A program made the position numbers and the translations under genes. Below, piece after piece: positions 20,651-31,847 of a DNA stretch of 64,000 bases (the stretch's first letter is position 1; each line of letters begins with the position of its first letter). The stretch is taken from NCBI RefSeq assembly GCF_020921035.1, contig NC_063152.1, positions 11,422,001-11,486,000 of the forward strand, given 5' to 3'. The notes beneath the pieces were generated by a model that worked only from the letters and a program-made list of their open reading frames with translations, had not been told where the DNA came from and did not search any database. Source of the DNA: Rhodamnia argentea. Lineage: Eukaryota > Streptophyta > Magnoliopsida > Myrtales > Myrtaceae.

Positions 20651-22402
20651 TCATGCATAGCCATGGAATATGCACCTTGCGCTCACATCGAGCTTACCAT
20701 CACTTACTCGATAATAACACGGGCAATCAAACATTCTAAAAGCAGAATAATCAGCAACGTTACTCGACCACACTTCTTCGGGAGTCCGAAATCCGATCGC
20801 GATCGATAGAGATCTGTTCACTAGGTAGCTCACCATACTAAGCGCATCCGCTAGAACTCTTCTAGCCATACCAGCACTAGAGATCATTTTACGAGTTGTC
20901 TCTAGTAATGTTCTGCTCATCAATTCTGCAAACTGTTGTGGTCTACTGGCACTAGTACGGTGTTTCACTATGCCCTTTATCATGCAGAATTTATTTATCA
21001 GCTTCGAGCGGAACTCCATGCTGCTGTCGGTTCGCACATGTTTGATCAACTTAGCAGTCTCCACCTCGATCAAAGCTCTCGACCGCGTGTTCTCGACAGC
21101 AGCATCAAACTTGTGCTTCGGCACGGTCACCCAAGTCTTCCTCGAGCAGTCGTTAGACCCTCGAACAGATACCGACGTCTCCGGAGCGAAACCCGTCAAT
21201 GTCTCACCTTGAAGTTCATACAAGCCACCGTGCTTGATTCCTTTCATTATTACCGGGGCACCTCGAACAATCTTCATAACTCCACCTTGTGAAGAATACC
21301 CGCATCCAGTTGAATCTAGGGCACCCAAGGAAATTAAGTTCTTTTTCAATTCGGGAACGTGTCTTACTCCAATCAACGTCCTCACAATACCATCATGCAT
21401 CCTGATTTTAACCTCACCAACACCCACAACATCGCATTCAACATTGTTCCCCAACCGCACTTTACTACTATCCGTGCACCGATAAGTAGTAAACCGGTTC
21501 CTGTTTGGTGTAGCATGAAAAGAACAACCGGAATCCATAATCCATCCGTCAAATGACGAATTCTCGGTGAGAGACAAGACCCTATCGACACCATCGGAAT
21601 CATCAGCTATAGCTGCAACATCATCTGTAGATTCAACTCTAATTCCCTTACCCGTTTCGTTTTTCAACTTTAAGCAATTCCTTCTAAGATGCCCTCTCTT
21701 GCCACAGTTCCAACAAACAGCACCGCCAGTCCTAGACCGATTGCGTCTATTTGAGTTCACACTACTTCTACTACCACGAGTATCAGTTCTTCCTCTATTT
21801 TCACCTACTAAAGCAGTAGATATATATTCGCCAGATTCTCTTCTACGGATGTCCTCACTTAAAATCAAATCTCGAATACCATCAAACGTCAAACTTGTTG
21901 ACCCGGAGGAATTACTAACAGCGATAACTGTAGTATTCCAGCTATCGGGCAATGAGGATAATAGAATCAAAGCACATATCTCATCTTCAAAGTCAATATC
22001 GATCGAACTCAATTGACTAACAATCACATTGAATTCGTTGATATGATTAGCAACAGACGCACCTTCGCTCATCTTCAAATTAAACAGACGTCGCATCAAA
22101 TAGACCTTGTTGATTGCAGAGGGCTTCTCGTACATATCCGACAGGGCTTTCATCAAACCCGCAGTGGTCTTCTCTTTGACGATATTAAACGCGACGTTAC
22201 GAGCCAACGTCGGTCGAATAACACCCGGCGCTCGTCTATCCAGCAATTCCCAATCAGCTTGCTTCATCGTCTCTGGTTTCTCCCCGGACGGGGGCAAGTG
22301 CAGCTTCATCCGATATAGATAGTCTTCAATCTGCATCTTCCAGAAACCAAAGTCCTTCCCCTCAAATTTGTCGATTTTCACTTTTACTTCTTCCGTCGCC
22401 AT
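20651..22402 (-). CDS. Copia gag-protease-partial integrase polyprotein
   Basis: A 583-codon open frame. Gag (UBN2-type) spans residues 1-215, with a zinc knuckle CWNCGKRGHLRRNC near residue 228. The aspartic protease motif MDSGCSFHAT is near 287, and the pre-integrase GGLYELQG segment near 390. The zinc-binding HHCC module and the first catalytic Asp of integrase are deleted. The later RTD and PQQ..E..RTLLE parts remain, followed by PEEVWSS. The frame closes with TGA (20651-20653) inside the conserved FHGYA|GxxGYRLW stretch, then continues in the same frame to 20195. Reverse transcriptase is missing. It probably provides Gag only. Confidence 0.9.
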   Translation of the reverse strand: MATEEVKVKIDKFEGKDFGFWKMQIEDYLYRMKLHLPPSGEKPETMKQADWELLDRRAPGVIRPTLARNVAFNIVKEKTTAGLMKALSDMYEKPSAINKVYLMRRLFNLKMSEGASVANHINEFNVIVSQLSSIDIDFEDEICALILLSSLPDSWNTTVIAVSNSSGSTSLTFDGIRDLILSEDIRRRESGEYISTALVGENRGRTDTRGSRSSVNSNRRNRSRTGGAVCWNCGKRGHLRRNCLKLKNETGKGIRVESTDDVAAIADDSDGVDRVLSLTENSSFDGWIMDSGCSFHATPNRNRFTTYRCTDSSKVRLGNNVECDVVGVGEVKIRMHDGIVRTLIGVRHVPELKKNLISLGALDSTGCGYSSQGGVMKIVRGAPVIMKGIKHGGLYELQGETLTGFAPETSVSVRGSNDCSRKTWVTVPKHKFDAAVENTRSRALIEVETAKLIKHVRTDSSMEFRSKLINKFCMIKGIVKHRTSASRPQQFAELMSRTLLETTRKMISSAGMARRVLADALSMVSYLVNRSLSIAIGFRTPEEVWSSNVADYSAFRMFDCPCYYRVSDGKLDVSARCIFHGYA

Positions 22403-22428
22403 CGATTCGCTTCAACTCGACAAGCCTA

Positions 22429-22440
22429 GCTACGATACCA
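22429..22440 (-). promoter_or_regulatory. Primer-binding site, copia element
   Basis: The minus strand reads TGGTATCGTAGC two bases inside the 5' LTR. This is close to the tRNA-iMet-type site TGGTATCAGAGC used by most plant copia elements. Confidence 0.8.
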
Positions 22441-22442
22441 AT

Positions 22443-23252
22443 TGATGCGCAGAACAAGCGATCGAACAATAAAATAGACAGAACAAAAAAATAAATCGGA
22501 CACCGGATGTACGTGGTTCGGTCGTAGAGACCTACGTCCACGGGGAGAGCAGCAACGAATTTCACTATAGAACGAGCGATACACGGAGATTATAGAACCA
22601 CACTCGAGTAACTCAAACACTCTCGGTGTTTCCTAAGCCCCAATTACATCCAAGAACGCACACAGTGTTTAGCCCACAATTCCTAACGAAATAATCTCTC
22701 AATCTCGCAAAGGAATTACACAAATCTAACCTCAAGATTTAATCTGCTTCAACACTTGAATTCTTGATGTAATTCCACGGAATAAATCCCACAAGCAAGC
22801 ACTCGATAACCGGTGCTTCAAGAACTCTGCATCAACTTCGGCACACCAAGCACTCAAACGAAATTGGTGCTTCAAGGACTCTTCGTGACAGCCACGGTAT
22901 TGCTTTCCTTTTATATGAAAGTGAGTCCCACAAAAAGACAAAACCTTGAGTTCTTCATATCACCACTTGAGAAATCCACGTTGGTTAGCAAGAGAAAAAA
23001 ACCTCCAGTTGACCAAGTCCACCTTGGACTTATCTTTCCCTTGTTTTAATTTCTTTCTCGCCGACTCCAACAGATCAAATCCAATCTTGATCATGATTTG
23101 CATCATACGAACAGGAAATATAATTTCCACTGCTTCCATCAAGATTTCGGTGATATTCAAGCAAATCTTATCTTTAATTTCAAGATCAAGATATATCTAT
23201 TTTGGAATTTAAATTTCCGTTTCGATCTTAAACTCGAGACATATTTTCAACA
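22443..23252 (-). repeat. 5' LTR of the copia element
   Basis: An 810 bp LTR, first in transcription order. It ends GCGCATCA in element orientation, directly before the primer-binding site, and should carry promoter and transcription start. Confidence 0.9.
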
Positions 23253-23257
23253 GAGGT

Positions 23258-23520
23258 ATCGGAACTTTTTTACCCGATTAACTTAATCCATTTCAAAGTT
23301 AAGTCATAATATTTACAACAATGCAAGAATCGCGTCGATCACATAGAAAACATCACAACTTTTCATTACCACCGCACTTTCAACCCAAGCGCCACGAATC
23401 CGCGATGCCACCACTTCTCCAAAGATTAGACCGAAACTTGGAAAAGTTTCCTTCGCAAGCTTTTCGTGCACAAATTTCAAGTAAATTAGACATAAGGCAA
23501 AAAAGATATGTTTAGTCAAA

Positions 23521-23573
<53 letters not shown>

Positions 23574-24440
23574 AGGCTGGCGGCTCCCAATAGGCACTCG
23601 CCAAGTGGTGTTCCAAACGTGGGCCCCGGCGTTGTGTAGGGCCCAAGACCTCCCGCAAATAGTGGTCGGTTTTCCTATTTTCGGAGAAGGTAAATAACTT
23701 CAACTTCTTCTTTTTTTTATATCCGGATCCGTCGGTCGTAATGGAATCAACTCGCCAGCTGCCATTTGGGCCGGACGAAGGCCCTTTCCGACGGCGACTA
23801 TACTTGGAGGGAGGTTGGCTTCGCAGCCCACCAGCAAGGGCCCCCACTTAAGTTCGAACAACACGTTGGGAGAGTTTCGAACCCCCGATTATCGTCAAAG
23901 GTTCGATTCTCACCAAACACGCCATGCTCATGGTGGGTAACTTCATCTCTCTTTAGTTTATGTTTCTTCCTAGAATTTTCGATAGCATCTTGATCTTACG
24001 TTGAAGGGAAAATCCAATGTTTTGGAGGAGAGCTTGATCCAAGAAAGGTGGCACGAAGTCTAGGTAAGCGTTTTAAAACCGCTTTTTGAAATAAAAATTA
24101 GCCGGCACAATGGTACACTTACCCTAGAAAGTTAAACAAATATAGTTGTTAGATCACCAATAAGCATTTCTTAAAAACATAGAAATAATATTGATACAAT
24201 TCCTTAAAAGTTACAAAAAAGGAATAACGATTTAATATGGTTACCCTATAGGCACGTTGCCTTGTCATTGATGGCGTGCGACTCTTCACATCCAATCGTC
24301 AAGATCTCGAAGTATCGCAACTTTTAACAACGACCATTTGATCTTGAAATTTCGGGAATTGTTTACCCGATTAATTATTGCATCTTAATGATCCAGTCAC
24401 AATATTTCTTAGAGGAAGAAGATGAACAATAAAAAGAAAA
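23258..24440. other. Intergenic with TA/TG microsatellite
   Basis: A (TA)n-(TG)n compound microsatellite lies at about 23527-23573. The rest has no recognised gene. A GGTTCGATTCTCACC motif at about 23899 resembles an RNA polymerase III B box, but no matching A box or tRNA fold is seen. Confidence 0.5.
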
Positions 24441-24709
24441 AGAAAGAAAAGAAAAAAATTGAAAAAAAAAATTAAAACATATTAAATTATTATTGAAAAT
24501 TGCCCCTTCAGCTCAAGCATGGTCCACGTCAATGCCGGTTGGTCAAAGATGGCCGGATGGACTAAATTGAAAAAAAATATAAAAAATTTAGGACTGAATT
24601 GGTACAAATACAAAAGGTTTAGAACTAAACTAACAAAATTAAAAGATTTAGGATTGAATTAAAAAAAATGCAATAGGTTTAGAACTTTTTTGATAATTTT
24701 CCCCAAAAA
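24441..24709. mobile_element. Right half of an inverted-repeat (MITE-like) element
   Basis: Sub-repeats of TTTAGGACTGAATTGGTAC type end in TGCAATAGGTTTAGAAC, a T-run and AATTTTCCCC at 24709, directly against the copia remnant. The left terminus is not present. Confidence 0.5.
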
Positions 24710-24711
24710 TG

Positions 24712-26910
24712 CCAGCATTTGGAAATTAAAGAATCAAATATACCATACTATGTGTGAATGAAATTGATGGATGATACTAGACAACTTTTAGCACAATTAT
24801 AATATGGTAGTGCAATTAGAAGTCTGATATATGCTATACAATGCACTAGACCGAATATAGCGTTTATAATGGCATAAGTAATATTCTTCGTTACGTAAAG
24901 AAAGAAGTAAATTATTGTCTATTTTATGGAAGATAACCAGCAGAATTGGAAGAATATTCATATGCTAGTTGGATAATTAGCACAATTGATAACAAGTTGA
25001 CATGTGGATAGGTTTTCAAGCTTGCAAATGGTGTAGTGTCTTGGGCATCAAAGAAGCAAACATGTGGAGCTCATTTAATGAGGAGATATGAATTTATAGC
25101 ACGGTCAATGGTGTCGCAACTTAAAATTTGAAGTTTCAAGTTAATGGATTACTAGATTAATTAATTGGATTAACTAACCTAGTTCGAACTCTCCCAAGCT
25201 CTATCGATTCGCAACTTAAGATTCAAGCGATTACTAGGAAAAAGATTTTAATTTTTAGAGCCGTCACTAATCATTTTTGATAGGCCGATTAGGAACCTAA
25301 ATAAAATAGCAAGAGAAAACTATTTATTTCTATGAACCATTGATTTAAGAATTCGGGGACTTGGTTAATTTTTCAATTAATGCACTTTTAGTACCAACTT
25401 CATGAAAAATGTTCAATTAGGCAATTTTGATGAATTTTGATTTGAAGTTCAAAGGTGCAATTTTTTTAGATTTCTTTGGATGAATTTTTGTTTTGTTTTT
25501 GTGTTATTTCGAAAATAAAAACTAATAAAAAATGATACCGAATTGGTTCAAGATTATCTTAAAGGTTTCGGAATTAATATGCATTAAACTTCAAAATTTT
25601 AGAAAAAAAAATCTTTTAAATGTTATGTCTACATTTTTTAAAGTTAGAATGAATTCAAAAGATTTTTATTTATTGAATATGATAATCCTATCTTTCTAAA
25701 AAAACTGATGAGATGTGGTTTTTAAGAAACCATATCTTGGTACATCTTTTTTAAGTTTCTTTGATTCGTGAGATGAATTAAAAGGTGAGCCATCAATTTT
25801 TTTTAAAAAAAATTTCGATTTTATGACATGAATTTAAATTACAATTGCAAAGCTTTTAATTAAAGGATAATTATCGCTATTTCTTTTGAATCAAGTTTTG
25901 ATCTAAAACTTGAAAGATCAACTCTTAAATTCGAAAAACCCACTATGTAAATAATTCCGTCTAAAGTCCGATAGATAGACTTATTTCCATATATGCGGTT
26001 GCAAATTAGAAAATTTCCTAATTGATCACATGATTAAAAATTTTTGGGTATCTAGAGTATATTCAAAAGATTTCCAAATTCGATCAAAATATCACAAGAT
26101 TCCAAGAATATTCACGTTGAAATCACAATCTTTCAAATTAGGCAAGCCAGTTTTGCAAAATTTTTCATAGTGCTTAATTTAGACGTGCAACTTCTCAATT
26201 TTTTTTTTGGTCTAAAACTTCTCAATTTTTTTGGTATATTGCAATGTTCTAAATCAAGTAACAATATTATTGAAATATGCAATTCAATTGGAAATTTATT
26301 CAAAATAATCAACCAAAAATATTGAAAGCATTCAAAATAGGAAATATACCCAAATTGCTTGTCGGATTTGATTCGCTCACTCCAAGCTTTGCACTTCGGA
26401 CCGAACGGTGCGGGAACCTCCACGGCTCGGCCTGGTACGGCTGGACTCCTCACAGTGGCGACAGCAGCTGTTCACAGCGGCACATCGGTGGCGTTTTCGA
26501 AGCTGGAAGACCCCCACAAAGACCCCCCCAAACGTTTGCTTGCTTTGATCGAGGAAGCTTTACTTTGGAACCTGCAAGGAAAAGAAGAGTATCAAATTTT
26601 TTTTGTGGCTTTCTTTTCCTTTGTCTGTGATGTGTCTAAGGCATACAATAAAATGTGCAATGAAAAATCTAGACATATTAGTTTGCGGCATGAGTATGTT
26701 CCACAATTAACTACCGATGGAATTATTTTCGTAATCTATCTCCGGACAAATAATAATTTGGTTGATCCATTAATTAATGGACTTTCAAGAGGTTTAGTTA
26801 GTAGTACTACCAAAGGAATGAGTCTTAGACCAATTTACAATAGTCATATATCATGGAAACCCAACTTTGCAACTTTACAATTTCTAATGAAATTGTCAAA
26901 GTTAAATGGG
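24712..26910 (+). mobile_element. Decayed Ty1-copia 3' end (RT/RNase H), copy 2, interrupted
   Basis: Collinear with 6530-7320. It starts at CAGCATTTGGAAATTAAAGA and keeps the RNase H segments SWASKKQT (about 25040) and AYNKMCNEKSRHISLRHEYV with NNLVDPLINGLSRG (26636-26800). It is split by a 1.5 kb LTR-like insertion (25117-26630) that replaced about 110 bp still present in copy 1. Stops and frameshifts are fewer than in copy 1 near the 3' end. Confidence 0.75.
25117..26630 (+). mobile_element. LTR-like insertion, TGTCGCAACTTAAA terminus
   Basis: It begins TGTCGCAACTTAAAATTTG. Its first 300 bp match the reverse complement of 52030-52327, including GGATTA(C/T)TAG, TAACCTA(G/A)TTCG and GGGGACTTGGTTA. 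Both stretches therefore belong to one LTR family in opposite orientations. The right end is not defined by a clean CA or target-site repeat, so this is probably a truncated LTR or fragment. Confidence 0.55.
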
Positions 26911-28068
26911 TAACAACAAGCTGTTATATCTTAATAATTCTCGAGTACTAGACAGGGTTAGTACTCATGGAAAATTCGGAGAATAAGTGTAAGCAACCAC
27001 CCTTAATGAAGTTTAGGTTTTGGCAAGGCAAGGCTAATAAGTTGGAAACTTCACCTATAAGAACATGAGAAGGGGTGTCGCTTCTAAGGAAAGTAATAGG
27101 AGCAGCACAAGGTCATAAAAATGCGAAGGCATAGGAAATTCCTAATTGAATGTGTGTAAATTCACGTGTGATTATTCGGTTAACAAATGAAATCACCGGT
27201 TCAAAGTTCTTTTAACTACCATTGATTTTGTTAGTGAAATTATTTACACTCGTTGAAGGTTCCAATGTTAACGGATGCCTTTTTCATGTATGACTTTATT
27301 TGAATAAGTACAAATAACAAACTAATGAGGGATTATTGAAATAGATTGTTATCTATAAATAATTAAAAGAACATGAAGAGAAGTGAGTGTTGACATGAAG
27401 AAAAGTAATTAGTCGAACTGAAAACTAGTGATGGTTCGGATAAGGTACATATTTTTCAAAAGATGCGTTGTTTGGTTATTTATAAATAGAATCAAATCAC
27501 ATATCGTTCTTCACAACTTCCTCTTCTTCATAATTCGTTCTTCTTCTATTTTTTTCCACAAGTCTGACAACACGTTCAAACTAAAATTTTAGGAGGGAAG
27601 TGAAGAAATTAGTGAACTTGTTTCGCTGTGAGTTTGATTATATATCCCGAAGGTATATTTACTTGAAATCCGACAACAACAATAGTAGGGCCGATAGTAC
27701 ATTAAGAATAGTTACCGTCGTCACACATCAAAGTATTAAAGAAGTACGAACTTCTGCTCACAATCAAATTTTCTCAAACACTCCCAAATGTTTTACCTGT
27801 TCTTGGCAGTCGGTGCATCTACCGAATCACCCCCAAGAATATGAAAACGTTTGACTAAAGGAGAGGGAGACAGAGAGAGCGGTTAGACACGGGACATTGA
27901 ATGCTGCTTATTATTCCCGCATTACTGAATTATTCCACTTTCTCTTCCTTGCTTCTTCCTGGGGAGCTCATCCTTCTAAAGCTATCCTAGCTGCCAAATT
28001 CACCCTTCATTTCGCATGAATTTGACTCGCGATTCATTGCCATCCGTCCCACCCATCATTTGTCTCTT

Positions 28069-28125
<57 letters not shown>

Positions 28126-28445
28126 TCTTCGTCAACGTCAAGAGAAAGAAGATAGAGAAAGACGAGACCGTTGGCCCTTCCCTCCTCTATTAATACTCCA
28201 CTCCGACTACACCCTCCTCTATGACTCCTCTATCAATACTCCACTCCTACTACACCCTCCTCTATGACTCCTCTATTAATACTCCACTCCTACCACTCCC
28301 TCCTCTATTAATACTCCACTCCCTCTTCCCTCTCATTGGCTTTGCTTGAGAGAGAGAGAGAGAGCGAGAGAGAGCGAGAGGTTGCAGATAGAGAGGAAGA
28401 GGGAGAGGCCGAAGCATTCCATGGATGGACGGAGCTGGTGAGTGG
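26911..28445. repeat. Distal part of duplicated block, copy 2
   Basis: Collinear with 7320-7480 plus 8526-9650. It lacks the 1 kb insertion of copy 1. It ends in the promoter/first-exon segment of the ankyrin gene, which was probably the functional original. Confidence 0.8.
28180..28443 (+). promoter_or_regulatory. Putative promoter and 5' UTR exon of the ankyrin gene
   Basis: A TAT(T/C)AATACTCCACTCC module occurs four times (about 28189, 28231, 28274, 28307), against once in copy 1. A GA-rich leader follows, then GTTGCAGATAGAGAGGAAGA and a consensus donor GTGAGT at 28438-28443. A strong acceptor (GATTTTCTTTCCTCAG, ending 29340) lies 57 bp before the ankyrin ATG, so a 903 bp 5' UTR intron is predicted. 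Compared with copy 1 the leader has an extra 18 bp containing two ATGs. The module could act as an initiator/TATA-type element (inference). Confidence 0.5.
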
Positions 28446-28463
28446 CTTTTGTTTTGGTTGTGA

Positions 28464-29340
28464 TTGTGACATCCCCTTGTCCCACATTGCTTAGGTGGGG
28501 AGTCTTGAGCTTGTGTATATGGTAATGAGCCGTCTTAACTTGAAAGACGCGTTTTTCGGACGTTGTATGGGCGACCCTCAGAGGAACTCTAAGGAAAATG
28601 AGTCGGTGGAACGAAACACTTATGCTTAATTTCAAAAAGTTGAGTAATCTTTAAAAAAAAAGAATTCATTTCCAAAATATGGCTAGATCCCGGTGCTTGG
28701 ACATGGGTAGAGGTACCCTCACACCTGTGCCTAGTCCCTGGCGGTCAGGCCAGGCTCGGGGTTATAAAGGCTAGGCCTAGGACATCGTCTTCGTGTCCAA
28801 GTTCCAGCAGTCATGTCTAGGTGCCCGGCTCCCGTGCATGAGTTGTTGGTACTCGAGCTCGGGTCCACCAAGGCCAAGCCTAGCTCCTCGACTCGTGTAC
28901 TGAGTCTTCTAGTTGTTGGGTTCGAGGAACCCTTGCTCTTGTGCCTAGGACCTAGTCCCGGTTGCCCGACCCGGGTTGTCGGTACCTGAGACTGAGATCC
29001 CGGAGGTCCACCCAATAAGAAACTTGTGTCTTTTCACTTCATCTTTTTCATTTTGGTGCTTTGCAATTTGATCTTCATTCACTGCGAAATATCTAAAACC
29101 TTTAGAAATATATAAATGGGCATAATTTTTCTTTTTCTAGTTTGTTAAAACTCTGAAACGATATCTGAAACTTTGGCGTGAAAGTGGACAAGTAACTTTC
29201 AATCCAAAAGAAAGAGGAAAAAGAAACCAGCCTAGCTCTGATTTCCTTATTCTGAATCGGATGATGACCACCATAGATCATCTATGACAGATGTAATGAA
29301 ATGATATGATACAGTTGCTCAAGTGATTTTCTTTCCTCAG
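28464..29340. other. Predicted 5' UTR intron with LTR-like and GC-rich inserts
   Basis: TGTGACATCCCC followed by TTGTCCCACATTGCTTAGG (28464-28500) is a typical plant LTR start, so an LTR fragment probably lies here; its end was not found. Bases 28690-29005 are GC-rich with repeated CCTAG and CTCGGG motifs. No coding gene is supported. Confidence 0.4.
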
Positions 29341-29396
29341 AAAATATCAATTGGCTCCTGAAATTTGTTCATCATTAGCACTTTGAACTCCCAGAT

Positions 29397-31746
29397 ATGG
29401 ATGTGAAGCTGTCTATAGACGGGGAGATGTGGAAGCAGAGAAGGCAGAGACTGAAAGCGTTAATGGGGACCAACCCGAGCGAGCGAGAGCAGGAACCCGC
29501 ACAATCCGACAAGTTTATGGATCCTTTTCTGTACGTTGCCGCGAAGGAAGGGGACGTCGACAAGTTCATCGAAGCCCTGGAGGATCATTGCGCCAAGGAA
29601 GGAGTGTCGTTGCCCATCGTTCTCGGGCTAACCAGCCCCTCCTCCAAGAATACACTGCTTCACGCTGCGGCAGGTATATTGAAAAGGAAGTGACCCTCAC
29701 ATTTATTCTTTGTTTTGCGCATTTTAAAATCCTCCAACTTTCGCGCTCAAGTTAACCCGACATCAATGGAAAACAGAGAGTGATGATATTGTCAGAGCAA
29801 TCATCGATTTTGTCCCCGAGTACTTGATCTCGGCGAAGAACTCCAGATCAGAGACTCCTCTGATCATCGCGGCTAGAGCTGGCAAAACCAATGCGGTGGA
29901 GCTTCTCCTTCCCCAGGGGAATCCAGACCACGACTGGAACTGTGACTCTGCTCTGCACGAGGCCGTGAGGAATCGCCGTTACGAGGTGATCCGTCTGCTG
30001 GTGAGTGAAAAACCCGAGATGCTGTGCCGGAGGAACGGTGAAAGCAAGTCTCCATGGTGCCTAGCAGTCGAAACAGGGGATGTGGAGGTTCTCAAGTGCT
30101 TGTTGGAAGCGCCAGATGAGGGCGAAGACGAGAGGAGACTAGAGAAGGCTCAAGGGATAGACACTGCTTTCGGCATGTCGCCCGTTCATCTCGCCATTAT
30201 GTACCAGAAAAAGGGTAAATACTGCTTTCACGCTCTCGCTGGTTCTTTAATCTTTCTTGGTCACTCTCTTGTTTTCGTCATTTTGGTTTTCCACTGGTGG
30301 TGTATCATTCAAGTTTCCCAAGCAAAGTCTAGTTTACTGTCCTATGGGGCAAGACTGTGAGCCAAATGATGAAATTATCGCGGGTGGATTTAGATATGCT
30401 GACAGAGATGTGGGAAAAGAAGCCGTGGCTATTCAAATTGAGAGATGCGGATTACCGCCTTCCACTCCATTATGCCGCGTACATGAATTATCTCGACGGA
30501 GTGAAGTTCATGATCGAGAAGTCCTCGAAGAGCGTCCTGGAGCAAGGTTTTGTAAATGGCTATCTTCCTATCCATGTCGCTTGCTTGCGGGATCACGTCC
30601 GGATCGTCGTGGAGCTGCTTCAGCAATGGCCAGACCCCGCAGAGTTCATATCACGGGAACGCGAGAACATTCTTCACGTGGCCGCGAGGTACGGATCCAT
30701 TTGGACTGTCAACTACATACTGAAAGATGCCGAGTTTGGTCACCTCGTAAATGCGAGAGATTCCGACATGAATACGCCTCTGCATCTGGCTGCGTTGCAC
30801 TGGCGACCTTCGGTCTTGCTTCTTCTTGCAGGAGACAGAAGAGTTGATCTTAAGCTGGTAAATAAGAATAACATGACGGCTCTCGATGTAGTCGAGCAGG
30901 ACATGAAAGGAATGGATGCTCCCCTTAGGAAGGTACGACCTTTTACACTTTTGTCTCAGTCAGATCTGTAACATAGTTGCGGAAAATCATAATGTTTTTG
31001 GCATCTTTTTAAGTGTTTTGACTCACTTCTTGCAGAGGTTAACACGGAAAATCTTGGCACGTGCTGGGACACCGAGAAGTGGAGAATTAGCTATCTGGGG
31101 TCCAACCCGTCAGAGCAAAGGGAAAGAACTGGAACCGCCGGAATTGGCTAGACTCAAGGAGGAGGCGAACACTCGCATGGTTGTGGCAACGCTCGTGGCC
31201 GCTATGACTTTCGCTTCTGGTTTTTCCGTCCCCGGAGGATTCAATGATTCTGACACGGGAGCTGGAATCGCCATATTGCTCCACAAAGCCATGTACAATG
31301 TCTTTGTGATTTCCAACTCCATCGCCATGTACAGCTCCATAATCGCACTCGTGATCCTCCTCTGGACACAGATTAATGATCCTCCTGCGGTGATGAATGC
31401 CCTTGCGATAGCAAGGTTCCCGTTGCTGGTAACTCTTGGCGCGATGCCCCTGGCATTCATGGCGGGCGTCTACGTGACCGTAACCAAGCTCGCTTGGCTC
31501 GCGATTGTTGTCTTGGTCATGGGATCCGTCGCGCTCTTCATCATCTTGAGTTTCTATCTTGTGTTGTACTTCCCCCGTGGGTACACCCATCCTCTTGTTC
31601 GTCACTTGACCAACTTTATTATTGTTGCGGGTATTTCGATGTGCGGCAGGGTGATGGCAGGGAATGGGACTGCAGGACGTGCAGCTGCATCTTCCGGTGG
31701 CCCTGCTTATGATAACCTCGGCATCCACTTTTGCAGTAGGGGGTGA
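29397..31746 (+). CDS. Ankyrin-repeat membrane protein with PGG domain (ACD6/ITN1-like)
   Basis: Four coding exons fit GT-AG rules and keep frame: 29397-29673, 29777-30214, 30394-30932 and 31036-31746, giving 654 aa. Exons 1-3 hold about seven or eight ankyrin repeats (TPLIIAARAGKTNAVELLL, LPLHYAAYMNYLDGVKFM, NILHVAARYG, NTPLHLAALHW). Exon 4 holds the PGG domain (FSVPGGFN near residue 485) with four hydrophobic membrane segments between about 466 and 606. The family sits in plasma or internal membranes; members act in salicylic-acid defence and salt/ABA responses, but the role of this one is unknown. The last 25 residues are not family-like, and the stop is only 78 bp before a gypsy LTR, so its C-terminus and 3' UTR may have been remodelled. 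A 5' UTR intron is likely. Confidence 0.88.
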
Positions 31747-31847
31747 CGTCCTGGAAATTTGGTGTAGCAAACCAATCATCGAGCTTCCGATGGCCCTGCT
31801 GATGATAACTCGTGCAAATGAGCTGTGGCATCCTGGAAATTTGGTGT
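31691..31847. repeat. Imperfect tandem duplication at the ankyrin/LTR junction
   Basis: CTTCCGGTGGCCCTGCTTAT (31691) recurs as CTTCCGATGGCCCTGCTGAT (31784). Each is followed by a copy of the LTR start: TGACGTCCTGGAAATTTGG at 31744 and TGGCATCCTGGAAATTTGG from 31826. The tail of the ankyrin gene and about 22 bp of LTR are thus present twice, about 80-93 bp apart. Confidence 0.7.

Larger units (their letters stand above)
19288..23257 (-). mobile_element. Non-autonomous Ty1-copia LTR retrotransposon
   Basis: The element is complete and minus-oriented. Two 810 bp LTRs (19293-20102 and 22443-23252) differ at only about a dozen positions by eye. Both flanks carry the 5 bp target-site duplication GAGGT (19288-19292 and 23253-23257). 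Next to the 5' LTR is a tRNA-iMet-type primer site, and next to the 3' LTR a purine tract. The internal region is only 2.3 kb: gag, protease and a deleted integrase, with reverse transcriptase and RNase H absent. It must have been mobilised by a partner element. High LTR identity means a recent insertion. Confidence 0.93.

Noticed and set aside
23850..23930. Possible tRNA-derived SINE (GGTTCGATTCTCACC)
   Set aside because: Only a B-box-like motif; no A box at the right distance, no tRNA fold, no A-tail.
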